Positions 9,992 to 20,074 are shown, counted from the stretch's first letter. The stretch: DNA of 64,000 nt from Schistocerca nitens (GCF_023898315.1 NC_064615.1:910506742-910570741), one strand, 5' to 3'. Notes: a model not told the origin generated them from the letters alone. A program made the numbers and translations.

Positions 9992-10162
9992 CTACGACTT
10001 TTTTTTTTTTTTTTTTCCGAAGTCCGACGCCTTATCCATTTTTTTTTATGCTCTACGACTGAGCTATTTTTTTTCTTGTTTTTCTTTTTTTGTACCGTTA
10101 CACCATTTTTTTGTCTTTTTTTATTTTATTTTATTTTATTTTTATTTTTTTTTTTTTTTTTT
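9946..10162 (-). other. E1 composite poly(A) tail with tRNA D-arm fragments
   Basis: In element order, A runs and an AAAAT-rich stretch are interrupted by TGGTGTAACGGTAC (10105-10092), TAGCTCAGTCGTAGAGCAT (10066-10048), a 22-nt piece starting TGGATAAGGCGTC and ending GACTTCGG (10038-10017), and GTCGTAGAGC (9998-9989). An A run of about 43 then meets the tRNA-Leu target. The second and fourth look like the D arm of a tRNA-Lys type gene. The third matches tRNA-Arg from the D loop to the anticodon (one mismatch to the animal Arg-TCG sequence I remember). The first resembles a Gln-type A box but is short. None comes from tRNA-Leu. Confidence 0.75.
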
Positions 10163-10983
10163 GTGATGCACGTGAGTGCTAGGCAGCCGGCGGCAAGGTG
10201 GGCAGGGGTCGCAATCCTGAGGCCTGGCCACGATGTCACCGCCATACCCTGCACCCATTTGCATCGTTTTGTGATGTGAATTTATAGTTCTATATTTATT
10301 ATTACATTTTGTTTAATTTGTAATGGGGCGTCATGTGTGTTCCATTGTTTTTATAAATATAACAGAATGTTAAAATGAAATCCATGTCTGGCCGTAGGAT
10401 TACGCAGCACAGTATGAAATCCAGCACAGCAGGTACTCAAAGTTGGTCTTCGCGTAGAAATAATTTTCCCAGTTTCCATGTCGTTGATAAGTATTGTGCA
10501 TTCGGTTTCCCGATGGGTGAGTGTGTATTGCTGCTTCTCAAAACCCTGAGCATGCCATGCATTGGAAGAAGCGCGCTGGTAACGTGGTGACACCATAAAG
10601 CAGGGACATGCCAAACAACCATTTCCCGTATTGTAAAGCCTCTTGATAGGAGGAATAGAAGCTGCTGGAAACTCCTGGTTCGTACTAAATCTGCGTGCAG
10701 CTTTGATGAAAAATAATGCGAAATGAAAGTAAACAAATGAGGAGCCTCTTCTGGGTGTCGCTCTGCGGAACCAAAAGTAAAGTGCTGTCATTTGAAAATG
10801 AAAAGGAACTCCAAAAAACAATTAAATGTTCGAGGCCGAGTGCACTGTGCACTCAGTACCGCCGTTTGACCCATGATGCAAATCACCCACAGCTGATGGT
10901 GCGGAGCAGACCATATCCATGGAAACAATAACAGTATAACAAATTAGTGAGAAAAAAAAAATCCGTCCAATGGATCTGTAAAC
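10163..10983 (-). other. E1 3' UTR
   Basis: About 0.8 kb after the ORF2 stop with no convincing gene. AATAAA occurs in it on the minus strand near 10300. An open frame of 156 codons at 10351-10821 has no recognisable domain, so I do not call it. Confidence 0.7.
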
Positions 10984-13900
10984 TTAAATTCTGCCATCAC
11001 TTAAAGCAATAGTGAGAAAATTTTGAAACTGGTCTTGATACTGTCGCAATTTCTTAATCGCATAGTACTCTTCGATGAGGTACATCTGATAATCGTGTAG
11101 CGTTGGCGTTTTATGGACGAGCATGTAATAGACGAACTGGCCCATGAGCCAGACATAACTATTATTCTTAGATTGAGGATAAAGCTGCCAGTCTGGTTGG
11201 AGCGCGTCATAAAGTTGAATGGAAGAATCCGACGTCCTATTAATGACAGCGAGTTTCTTTCGTGTCCACTGCCATATTTGTGTTTGATCCCGGCAGTGGA
11301 AGAGATGCGGCAGCGTTTCCACTAAGTTACACTTCTCACAAAACGGGGTGGGCCGCAGCTTGATTTTGTGCAATTTCTCGCCAGTGGGAATCACCTCATT
11401 GACAGCGTCATACCAAACAGATCGAACTCTGGAGCGAAGGAGCGGATAACTAATGTTCTTCCATACATTTCTCCAGTTTTTGCCTAAATATTTCTTCTCA
11501 ATTGGGTTATCCAGCTGCCGTTTAGTAAGAGCACGATAGGTCGCCGCCGTGTTGAACGGATGCGGGTTGTCCTGAACATAGCTGAGCTCCACATAATACC
11601 GCCGGATATAGCCAAGCTCAGGATGAATGTGTCCCACAGACGTTGGCGCAGACAAATCCTTCGGACGTAAGGTGTTGAAAAGCCGTTCCGTGAGACTATT
11701 TGGGTTACTGTGTAGTATGCGGGAAGTACGAGTTAAAAAAGTCGCCACACATTGGGATTCAACGTCTTTGACGCCTAAGCCACCTCGGGAACGAAGTAAC
11801 GAGGTAGCTTTAAAGGAAACTTTAAAGATGTTCCCTCGCCAGACATACCAGCAAGCAAGTGCTAAAATTTTTTTCGCAATGGCTGTCGGGATTGGTAAAA
11901 CAGCGGCAGTGTGATAGAGCTTACTGAAAACGTAACTATTAATAAACTGTGCCCGCTGCATCCGGTCTAAAGACCGCATGTTATGTTCTTTGATCACCGC
12001 ACGTAAGATGGTAAGCTTGCGTTCCCAATTCACGTGGAGCATGGTCTGGGGGTTCGGTGATATAACCAGGCCGAGATGCCACAGGTCTTCGGTCTTGTCC
12101 AACCAAGAAATATCGATGGAGTGGGGGTTGCGACCTAACGGCATGATTTTGGACTTTCGCTCATTAAGTCTAGCGCCACAAGCGACAGAGTACTGATGGA
12201 CAATCCGACGAACTGACCCCAGCTCTTCGGTGTTAGTAATAAGCACACTGATATCGTCGGCATAGGCGTGGCAAACCGTTTTTGTGTTTAACGTTTGCAA
12301 CCCGTGTAAAGTTACGTAAAACTTTTTAAGAAGTGGCTCTATAGCGATCGAGAATAACGTCATAGAAAGGGGGCACCCTTGTCGCACTGCCTGTCGTATG
12401 GGCACGGGGGCGGTTAACTGGCCGTTAACCTTCACGCGTGAAGACGTTCCGCAGATACATTTCTGAATAAGCTGCCGAAAACGCTGGTTGAATCCCATCT
12501 GACTCATTGTGCGCAATAAAAAGCCGTGATTAACTCTATCAAACGCCTTATCAAAGTCGAGAAACAATAACGCCAAATCAGTGTTGGTAATCCAAGTTAA
12601 ATAAGTCAGGTCGCGATATTCACACAGGGCATTTAACATCGATCGACCACTGACTGCACTCGTCTGATAAGGGCCAAGTACTTTGCCAAGAAGTACTTTA
12701 AGCCTGGTGTTTAAAATCCTAGTCAAGATCTTAAAATCGGAGTTAAGCAACGTAATTGGCCGAAAGTCATTTAACATAGTCGGATTGGATGTTTTAGGAA
12801 CCAGGACAACCATTCCTTCCGTGAACTGCGGGGGGAAGGCAGCATGCGATAACAGTTCGTTATACATGGCGGTCAATTCGTCGCCGATCACATCCCAGAA
12901 CCGTGAATAAAATTCGACCGGCAAGCCGTCTAAGCCGGCGGCTTTGTTCTTGGCAGCGCACGCAAGGATGGACTTAACTTCAGAGTTTGTGACATTGGCC
13001 AAGAGAGCAGCGTTATCATCCTGATCGACCGTGGAGGCGATGTCGTTTAAAAAATCGTCCCCCGCCGATAGATCGGTATCTGACTCGGAATAATGTTGTC
13101 GAAAATAATTGAAAACATGCGTCTTGATAGCACCCTGCTCATTGTACAGATTCCCGCCAGCATCCTTCAGATGAGCAATAATTTTTTGTTTACCACGTTT
13201 GGTTTCCCGTATGAGATGGAATAACGATGCGGACTCGTGGGCGACGTCATCAGAAGAGCGCGACCGTACCCGATTGCCAACAAGCGCTTCACGAACTAAA
13301 GCAATAATTTTGGCTTTGATACGCTTGATGCGGATCAGGTTGTCGGACAAAGCAGAGGGATCGCTGTACAGCTGGCGTAAACCGAGGAAATAAAATTCTA
13401 GAGACCGTTTCCTCCAATAAGCCCTGGTCCTGGCAAACTGGCAAATACATTTCTTAATCCGCGGCTTAACAAACTCCGTCCACCAAAGAACGCGCTCCCT
13501 ATACCGAGCTTGCCTCTGGAGGCACTGCTGCCAGGTGTCAACGAGGCAACGCCGTAAGTCCGCGTCATCTAGCAGCGAGACATTCAGCTGCCACGGGCCG
13601 CGTCCCAAAAAGGTGTTCTGACGCACATGCCGAATCGTGATATGGTATGCGGAGTGGTCACTAAAACTGAGCGGCCAAAGTTCACAATCACGAATGGTAT
13701 GTAAAAGATCTTGAGAAACATAAAACCTATCCAGACGGCTAGAAGAAGCAGCGCTCACGTACGTATATCCCATCGTGTGTGGTCGAAGGTGACACCAACT
13801 ATCTTGTAAATGCAGTCCATCTGTTAACATTAGTAGCTCGGGACAAAAATTAAAATTCGGACTTTGATCTTCTTTGCGTAAAACGCAGTTGAAATCCCCA

Positions 13901-14292
13901 CCCAGGATGATCTCCAGACGCACGTTTGTCAATAAGGGAACAACTTCAGCCCTAAAAAAATCACTTCTGTCCCTTCTGCCAGCGGACCCTGTCGGGGCGT
14001 ACACGTTCAAGAGAAGCAAATCGTGTAATTGGGCGGCAATGCCGCGTCCCGTGTCTAAAATCGCTGTAGGTTGGTAAGCGATGCCAGCTTTGAATAAAAT
14101 CGCAGTGCCCGCCTCAGTGCCAAGATTTAATATGGCATCATACCCAGGTATTTCTCCAACCTTGGGTGACACAACTTCTTGGAAGAAAACTATATCTATA
14201 TCGGCGGCATATAGATAGTCGGTCAAGCATTTAAGTTTGACATCGGATGCGATCCTATTTAAATTAACTGTGGCAAGTTTATAATCTTGCAT
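10984..14292 (-). CDS. E1 ORF2: APE endonuclease / reverse transcriptase
   Basis: 1102 aa. The N-terminal apurinic-type endonuclease (about 1-220) nicks target DNA. Its motifs are complete: VNLN (9-12), FFQEV with E39, NVYAP (96-100), GGDFN (131-135), SRLDR (185-189) and SDH (211-213). The reverse transcriptase (about 490-770) has LDFDKAFD (578-585) with catalytic D579, RQGCPLS (637-643) and YADD (677-680). A C-terminal zinc knuckle C985-x2-C988-x7-H996-x3-C1000 matches the Tx1/L1 pattern. The ATG at 14292 begins MQDYKLATVN, just ahead of the first endonuclease strand. It lies 23 bp after the ORF1 stop, so translation probably depends on reinitiation or a similar mechanism. No stop or frameshift is seen. 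The protein would bind its own RNA and carry out target-primed reverse transcription in the nucleus. Confidence 0.95.
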   Translation of the reverse strand: MQDYKLATVNLNRIASDVKLKCLTDYLYAADIDIVFFQEVVSPKVGEIPGYDAILNLGTEAGTAILFKAGIAYQPTAILDTGRGIAAQLHDLLLLNVYAPTGSAGRRDRSDFFRAEVVPLLTNVRLEIILGGDFNCVLRKEDQSPNFNFCPELLMLTDGLHLQDSWCHLRPHTMGYTYVSAASSSRLDRFYVSQDLLHTIRDCELWPLSFSDHSAYHITIRHVRQNTFLGRGPWQLNVSLLDDADLRRCLVDTWQQCLQRQARYRERVLWWTEFVKPRIKKCICQFARTRAYWRKRSLEFYFLGLRQLYSDPSALSDNLIRIKRIKAKIIALVREALVGNRVRSRSSDDVAHESASLFHLIRETKRGKQKIIAHLKDAGGNLYNEQGAIKTHVFNYFRQHYSESDTDLSAGDDFLNDIASTVDQDDNAALLANVTNSEVKSILACAAKNKAAGLDGLPVEFYSRFWDVIGDELTAMYNELLSHAAFPPQFTEGMVVLVPKTSNPTMLNDFRPITLLNSDFKILTRILNTRLKVLLGKVLGPYQTSAVSGRSMLNALCEYRDLTYLTWITNTDLALLFLDFDKAFDRVNHGFLLRTMSQMGFNQRFRQLIQKCICGTSSRVKVNGQLTAPVPIRQAVRQGCPLSMTLFSIAIEPLLKKFYVTLHGLQTLNTKTVCHAYADDISVLITNTEELGSVRRIVHQYSVACGARLNERKSKIMPLGRNPHSIDISWLDKTEDLWHLGLVISPNPQTMLHVNWERKLTILRAVIKEHNMRSLDRMQRAQFINSYVFSKLYHTAAVLPIPTAIAKKILALACWYVWRGNIFKVSFKATSLLRSRGGLGVKDVESQCVATFLTRTSRILHSNPNSLTERLFNTLRPKDLSAPTSVGHIHPELGYIRRYYVELSYVQDNPHPFNTAATYRALTKRQLDNPIEKKYLGKNWRNVWKNISYPLLRSRVRSVWYDAVNEVIPTGEKLHKIKLRPTPFCEKCNLVETLPHLFHCRDQTQIWQWTRKKLAVINRTSDSSIQLYDALQPDWQLYPQSKNNSYVWLMGQFVYYMLVHKTPTLHDYQMYLIEEYYAIKKLRQYQDQFQNFLTIALSDGRI

Positions 14293-14315
14293 GGTGGGGA
14301 TAGAAAGGGTCCGGT

Positions 14316-15626
14316 TTATTCACTTTCGTCTGCCCAAGACTTCTCAGCTGGCGTATGCTGATGGCCAGTATCCATCAGCTCAGGACTCGGACGGTCGACC
14401 GGCATCTCCATATCGGCCTCCCCCGCGTGACGCGCGACGGAACCCATTTCATCTGTGGCGCCGCGTTCACTGCCGTCTTTTCGGATCTGCTTTATAGTGC
14501 GCTGCAATTTCTTTTCCAGAGTGCGGATCTCCTCCTCACTCTGCTTTCGTGCCGACCGCTTAGATTTCCCAGTTCTTGGGGGAGGTGCGTCGGCGTCAGA
14601 AACGGTTTTGACGTCCGTCAAGAGGCTGTGTGTAGAGCCTTCCTCAGATAGGTCACTGCCGAGAGGGAGGGGTGTGGGGGGCGCAACGTCAGGGGGGCAA
14701 GAAACGCGGGACCGGTCGCCACCATCCGACAACTGTTTCAGCTCGACGGACGTAGTTGGAGTAGGGACGGGAGTCGGTCCTGCATGGTCGGCACGAAGGC
14801 CGACAGTCGGGGAAACCTGCAGGTGTGCAGCGTGGCTGTCGATATCGGGGACATCACTACGAACGGGACAGTCGGGGGTTGCCGCAGAGTTGTTTACAAT
14901 GACCGCACCAGCGTCTGGGGTCACCGCAGCCGGTTGGTGGAGCGTCGGGTGTGTCGTAGGCGACACCATCAATGTCTGCGCGTAAGACAACCGATCGCCA
15001 TCGTGCCCATCGAGAGGAGTAAGACGATGTTGCATTCCTCGGCGACCCGCCCGGACACGGGGACAAGCAGATTTTAAATGGTCGGTAGAACCACAAATTA
15101 CGCAAGTTCGCGGTTGTCCTTCGTACATCACCAGCGCTCGAAACCCCTGCACCAAAATGTTGGACGGGATGTGCTTCGTCAAATCAATTTTCGCATTCCG
15201 AACGCCGTTATCAACATTGAAATGTTTGTAACCCCTCCATTGCTCGGCATGAATTTGCAACACATTACCGTAGGGAGACAAAGCTTGCCGAATTCTATCG
15301 AAGCTAACTTCGAAAGGCAGATTAAATATACGGACGGTTCGGAGACCTAGTCCAGCATGACTAACGGATACTTTACAAATTTCGCCTTTAGAATTCACAA
15401 AATCCGCTGTGCCTGCCGTGAGGGTCATAATACGAACGCAAGGATCGTCACTAATCAATTTTACATAAACAGCGTTCGCAAGAAAATCATACGAAAACCC
15501 AAGAACTTCCTCATCTCGCAGACCTAATCGATCATAAAACCAGTCAATGAGTTCGTGAACCTGTGGTCGTACATATCCATACGGAAATCCAAATCGTAGC
15601 GTGTAACGTCTCAACTCATCTTCCAT
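14316..15626 (-). CDS. E1 ORF1: RNA-binding protein with RRM-like fold and CCHC knuckle
   Basis: 436 aa starting MEDELRRYTL. A conserved N-terminal region is followed by an RRM-like segment (about 97-171, with VRIFNLPFEV as the first strand). A single zinc knuckle follows: C175-x2-C178-x4-H183-x4-C188. A long Pro/Ser/Thr-rich low-complexity linker leads to a basic stretch (KKLQRTIKQIRK) and an acidic end with WADESE. ORF1 proteins of this type coat the element RNA and help target priming. The frame is open upstream to 15803, but those codons run through the tRNA target and the 5' UTR, so I chose the ATG at 15626. ORF1 of E2 and E3 shares the same order of domains but is clearly diverged. Confidence 0.9.
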   Translation of the reverse strand: MEDELRRYTLRFGFPYGYVRPQVHELIDWFYDRLGLRDEEVLGFSYDFLANAVYVKLISDDPCVRIMTLTAGTADFVNSKGEICKVSVSHAGLGLRTVRIFNLPFEVSFDRIRQALSPYGNVLQIHAEQWRGYKHFNVDNGVRNAKIDLTKHIPSNILVQGFRALVMYEGQPRTCVICGSTDHLKSACPRVRAGRRGMQHRLTPLDGHDGDRLSYAQTLMVSPTTHPTLHQPAAVTPDAGAVIVNNSAATPDCPVRSDVPDIDSHAAHLQVSPTVGLRADHAGPTPVPTPTTSVELKQLSDGGDRSRVSCPPDVAPPTPLPLGSDLSEEGSTHSLLTDVKTVSDADAPPPRTGKSKRSARKQSEEEIRTLEKKLQRTIKQIRKDGSERGATDEMGSVARHAGEADMEMPVDRPSPELMDTGHQHTPAEKSWADESE

Positions 15627-15737
15627 CACTTTCTTGAAGCAGTACTTACAGTACCAACAGCTGCGTGCGCCCTTAAGCACAGGCGAAGCGACCACTACCG
15701 CACGTCTGCACACGGCCGCGGCCGCGGCGGAACGGAC
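15627..15737 (-). other. E1 5' UTR
   Basis: About 111 bp, GC-rich next to the insertion point, with no similarity that I can see to the 5' ends of E2 and E3. Confidence 0.7.
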
Positions 15738-15765
15738 GCGCCTTAGACCGCTCGGCCACGCTACC
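15738..15765 (-). pseudogene. tRNA-Leu (AAG), 5' part, split by E1
   Basis: Residues 1-28 of the gene, keeping the 5' acceptor strand and the whole A box. Residues 24-28 (plus strand gcgcc, 15738-15742) are the right copy of the target duplication. The A box sits directly upstream of the element 5' end. Confidence 0.93.
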
Positions 15766-16057
15766 TGCGCCAGCGTTCCCCGCGTCTCTAGAAAACAGTG
15801 CACGACACAGTTTCCTGTTGTGCTGCGACTCGCTGCTCATGCATCGCACCTCAAACAACTGCCCCTTTCGACTATAGATTTAACCTCTCAGGCAGCTACC
15901 CACGCCCTGGGGCGGCCGAATTTCTTGTTGCTGATAATGAAATGGTAGTGCAACCTGCGGCGTGCGGAACATGAGTGTAAAGTGATGAGAGCATTGTGAT
16001 TTCAAACACTGGGTGACGATCATGATTGCAGCAACAGCAAGGCAAAACCTTCAAAAT

Positions 16058-16129
16058 TGCCGTGACCAGGATTCGAACCTGGGTTTTTGCGGCCACAACG
16101 CAATGTCCTAACCACTAGACGATCACGGC
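16058..16129 (-). tRNA. tRNA-His (GTG)
   Basis: Unit 8, beyond E1. Confidence 0.96.
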
Positions 16130-16460
16130 CGCGGAGGCGCCCGGGGAAGCAGTTCTCGCGACTGCACCCGCCCGGTACACAGCAAAGCTCAGCCCACTGC
16201 GTCAGACGCGATCTCCATTATATGTATACGGGCAAACGAAACGTGCCTGCGCTGTTAGGACACTAACCAGAGTGGGTAGCTGCATTCATCTCCCTGGCAG
16301 TGTCTTGCAGTCCTCCAAGTCTGTTGACCACAGGTGGACAGGTGTCGCATCTCTCTCGCCGTCACTTGTGGCCGTCATTCATACTTAACGTGCTTTTCTG
16401 CAAGCGTCAGTCGAGCAAAGTCGGGACAAGTCGCCTAAGAGGAGCAACAAAATGGTGGAT

Positions 16461-16532
16461 TTCCGGTACCGGGAATCGAACCCGGGCCTCCTGGGTGAGA
16501 GCCAGGTATCCTAGCCACTAGACGACACCGGA
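16461..16532 (-). tRNA. tRNA-Glu (CTC)
   Basis: Unit 8, beyond E1. Confidence 0.96.
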
Positions 16533-16806
16533 TAACGACACACGCACTCCTCCAACAAACACGGTGAGCGTCCACCCGCTACTTGACGACAACTGCAAAA
16601 ATTAACGCTTCCACTTCGTAGAACGGCATGCTCTGGACGTATCTCGTGGAGACGAACGCCAGCAATCATGAGACCAAACTGCGCCGGTGAATCCTGTTGT
16701 TACACCGCGCACTGTGCTACGACAGTTTAAGAGAGCGACGCTCACGCTTTGCTGCGCTATTTCCTTCGCGGGAAATCAGTGCTCCTGTTTTCGAGACAGA
16801 AAACGT

Positions 16807-16888
16807 TGGCAGCGGTGGGATTCGAACCCACGCCTCCGAAGAGACTGGTGCCTGAAACCAGCGCCTTAGACCGCTCGGCCACGCTACC
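16807..16888 (-). tRNA. tRNA-Leu (CAG)
   Basis: Unit 9, first of two Leu-CAG. Confidence 0.97.
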
Positions 16889-16968
16889 TACGCGACGCGG
16901 CCGCCGCAGGAGCTGCGTTCTACCCCACGAGAACACAGCGCAATGGCACAAAAACGAGAAGTAAAAAT

Positions 16969-17050
16969 TGGCAGCGGTGGGATTCGAACCCACGCCTCCG
17001 AAGAGACTGGTGCCTGAAACCAGCGCCTTAGACCGCTCGGCCACGCTACC
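16969..17050 (-). tRNA. tRNA-Leu (CAG)
   Basis: Unit 9, second Leu-CAG; its 5' flank has a private base change at 17053. Confidence 0.97.
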
Positions 17051-17130
17051 TATGCGACGCGGCCGCCGCAGGAGCTGCGTTCTACCCCACGAGAACACAG
17101 CGCAATGGCACAAAAACGAGAAGTAAAAAT

Positions 17131-17212
17131 TGGCAGCGGTGGGATTCGAACCCACGCCTCCGAAGAGACTGGTGCCTTAAACCAGCGCCTTAGACCGCTC
17201 GGCCACGCTACC
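17131..17212 (-). tRNA. tRNA-Leu (AAG)
   Basis: Unit 9 copy. Confidence 0.97.
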
Positions 17213-17504
17213 TGCGCCAGCGTTCCCCGCGTCTCTAGAAAACAGTGCACGACACAGTTTCCTGTTGTGCTGCGACTCGCTGCTCATGCATCGCACCTCA
17301 AACAACTGCCCCTTTCGACTATATATTTAACCTCTCAGGCAGCTACCCACGCCCTGGGGCGGCCGAATTTCTTGTTGCTGATAATGAAATGGTAGTGCAA
17401 CCTGCGGCGTGCGGAACATGAGTGTAAAGTGATGAGAGCATTGTGATTTCAAACACTGGGTGACGATCATGATTGCAGCAACAGCAAGGCAAAACCTTCA
17501 AAAT

Positions 17505-17576
17505 TGCCGTGACCAGGATTCGAACCTGGGTTTTTGCGGCCACAACGCAATGTCCTAACCACTAGACGATCACGGC
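17505..17576 (-). tRNA. tRNA-His (GTG)
   Basis: Unit 9 copy. Confidence 0.96.
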
Positions 17577-17907
17577 CGCGGAGGCGCCCGGGGAAGCAGT
17601 TCTCGCGACTGCACCCGCCCGGTACACAGCAAAGCTCAGCCCACTGCGTCAGACGCGATCTCCATTATATGTATACGGGCAAACGAAACGTGCCTGCGCT
17701 GTTAGGACACTAACCAGAGTGGGTAGCTGCATTCATCTCCCTGGCAGTGTCTTGCAGTCCTCCAAGTCTGTTGACCACAGGTGGACAGGTGTCGCATCTC
17801 TCTCGCCGTCACTTGTGGCCGTCATTCATACTTAACGTGCTTTTCTGCAAGCGTCAGTCGAGCAAAGTCGGGACAAGTCGCCTAAGAGGAGCAACAAAAT
17901 GGTGGAT

Positions 17908-17979
17908 TTCCGGTACCGGGAATCGAACCCGGGCCTCCTGGGTGAGAGCCAGGTATCCTAGCCACTAGACGACACCGGA
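17908..17979 (-). tRNA. tRNA-Glu (CTC)
   Basis: Unit 9 copy. Confidence 0.96.
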
Positions 17980-18253
17980 TAACGACACACGCACTCCTCC
18001 AACAAACACGGTGAGCGTCCACCCGCTACTTGACGACAACTGCAAAAATTAACGCTTCCACTTCGTAGAACGGCATGCTCTGGACGTATCTCGTGGAGAC
18101 GAACGCCAGCAATCATGAGACCAAACTGCGCCGGTGAATCCTGTTGTTACACCGCGCACTGTGCTACGACAGTTTAAGAGAGCGACGCTCACGCTTTGCT
18201 GCGCTATTTCCTTCGCGGGAAATCAGTGCTCCTGTTTTCGAGACAGAAAACGT

Positions 18254-18335
18254 TGGCAGCGGTGGGATTCGAACCCACGCCTCCGAAGAGACTGGTGCCT
18301 GAAACCAGCGCCTTAGACCGCTCGGCCACGCTACC
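18254..18335 (-). tRNA. tRNA-Leu (CAG)
   Basis: Unit 10, single Leu-CAG. Confidence 0.97.
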
Positions 18336-18415
18336 TACGCGACGCGGCCGCCGCAGGAGCTGCGTTCTACCCCACGAGAACACAGCGCAATGGCACAAAA
18401 ACGAGAAGTAAAAAT

Positions 18416-18497
18416 TGGCAGCGGTGGGATTCGAACCCACGCCTCCGAAGAGACTGGTGCCTTAAACCAGCGCCTTAGACCGCTCGGCCACGCTACC
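18416..18497 (-). tRNA. tRNA-Leu (AAG)
   Basis: Unit 10 copy. Confidence 0.97.
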
Positions 18498-18789
18498 TGC
18501 GCCAGCGTTCCCCGCGTCTCTAGAAAACAGTGCACGACACAGTTTCCTGTTGTGCTGCGACTCGCTGCTCATGCATCGCACCTCAAACAACTGCCCCTTT
18601 CGACTATAGATTTAACCTCTCAGGCAGCTACCCACGCCCTGGGGCGGCCGAATTTCTTGTTGCTGATAATGAAATGGTAGTGCAACCTGCGGCGTGCGGA
18701 ACATGAGTGTAAAGTGATGAGAGCATTGTGATTTCAAACACTGGGTGACGATCATGATTGCAGCAACAGCAAGGCAAAACCTTCAAAAT

Positions 18790-18861
18790 TGCCGTGACCA
18801 GGATTCGAACCTGGGTTTTTGCGGCCACAACGCAATGTCCTAACCACTAGACGATCACGGC
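18790..18861 (-). tRNA. tRNA-His (GTG)
   Basis: Unit 10 copy. Confidence 0.96.
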
Positions 18862-19192
18862 CGCGGAGGCGCCCGGGGAAGCAGTTCTCGCGACTGCACC
18901 CGCCCGGTACACAGCAAAGCTCAGCCCACTGCGTCAGACGCGATCTCCATTATATGTATACGGGCAAACGAAACGTGCCTGCGCTGTTAGGACACTAACC
19001 AGAGTGGGTAGCTGCATTCATCTCCCTGGCAGTGTCTTGCAGTCCTCCAAGTCTGTTGACCACAGGTGGACAGGTGTCGCATCTCTCTCGCCGTCACTTG
19101 TGGCCGTCATTCATACTTAACGTGCTTTTCTGCAAGCGTCAGTCGAGCAAAGTCGGGACAAGTCGCCTAAGAGGAGCAACAAAATGGTGGAT

Positions 19193-19264
19193 TTCCGGTA
19201 CCGGGAATCGAACCCGGGCCTCCTGGGTGAGAGCCAGGTATCCTAGCCACTAGACGACACCGGA
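19193..19264 (-). tRNA. tRNA-Glu (CTC)
   Basis: Unit 10 copy. Confidence 0.96.
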
Positions 19265-19538
19265 TAACGACACACGCACTCCTCCAACAAACACGGTGAG
19301 CGTCCACCCGCTACTTGACGACAACTGCAAAAATTAACGCTTCCACTTCGTAGAACGGCATGCTCTGGACGTATCTCGTGGAGACGAACGCCAGCAATCA
19401 TGAGACCAAACTGCGCCGGTGAATCCTGTTGTTACACCGCGCACTGTGCTACGACAGTTTAAGAGAGCGACGCTCACGCTTTGCTGCGCTATTTCCTTCG
19501 CGGGAAATCAGTGCTCCTGTTTTCGAGACAGAAAACGT

Positions 19539-19620
19539 TGGCAGCGGTGGGATTCGAACCCACGCCTCCGAAGAGACTGGTGCCTGAAACCAGCGCCTTA
19601 GACCGCTCGGCCACGCTACC
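19539..19620 (-). tRNA. tRNA-Leu (CAG)
   Basis: Unit 11, single Leu-CAG. Confidence 0.97.
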
Positions 19621-19700
19621 TACGCGACGCGGCCGCCGCAGGAGCTGCGTTCTACCCCACGAGAACACAGCGCAATGGCACAAAAACGAGAAGTAAAAAT

Positions 19701-19782
19701 TGGCAGCGGTGGGATTCGAACCCACGCCTCCGAAGAGACTGGTGCCTTAAACCAGCGCCTTAGACCGCTCGGCCACGCTACC
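19701..19782 (-). tRNA. tRNA-Leu (AAG)
   Basis: Unit 11 copy. Confidence 0.97.
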
Positions 19783-20074
19783 TGCGCCAGCGTTCCCCGC
19801 GTCTCTAGAAAACAGTGCACGACACAGTTTCCTGTTGTGCTGCGACTCGCTGCTCATGCATCGCACCTCAAACAACTGCCCCTTTCGACTATAGATTTAA
19901 CCTCTCAGGCAGCTACCCACGCCCTGGGGCGGCCGAATTTCTTGTTGCTGATAATGAAATGGTAGTGCAACCTGCGGCGTGCGGAACATGAGTGTAAAGT
20001 GATGAGAGCATTGTGATTTCAAACACTGGGTGACGATCATGATTGCAGCAACAGCAAGGCAAAACCTTCAAAAT

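Larger units (their letters stand above)
9946..15742 (-). mobile_element. E1: full-length tRNA-Leu-inserted LINE (Tx1/L1-like)
   Basis: About 5.8 kb non-LTR retrotransposon in the same sense as the tRNA. In element order it has a 5' UTR of about 110 bp, ORF1 (15626-14316), a 23-bp gap, ORF2 (14292-10984), a 3' UTR of about 0.8 kb and a complex A-rich tail (10162-9946). It lies in the D arm of tRNA-Leu(AAG) with a 5-7 bp duplicated target, as expected of target-primed reverse transcription. Both ORFs are open throughout. APE endonuclease plus RT plus C-terminal CCHC, with a CCHC-bearing ORF1, points to the Tx1/L1 group; the clade call is from motifs only. Confidence 0.92.

Noticed and set aside
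9989-10066. Intact tRNA-Lys or tRNA-Arg genes in the E1 tail
   Set aside because: Only 10-22 nt of each is present, from the D arm region, so they are fragments and not genes.
10351-10821. 156-codon frame in the E1 3' UTR as a third protein
   Set aside because: No domain is recognised and there is no counterpart in E2 or E3; a frame this long in UTR can arise by chance.
15627-15803. N-terminal extension of E1 ORF1 (59 codons upstream of MEDEL)
   Set aside because: It runs through the 5' UTR, the split tRNA-Leu and its flank, so it depends on the insertion site and cannot be part of the element protein.
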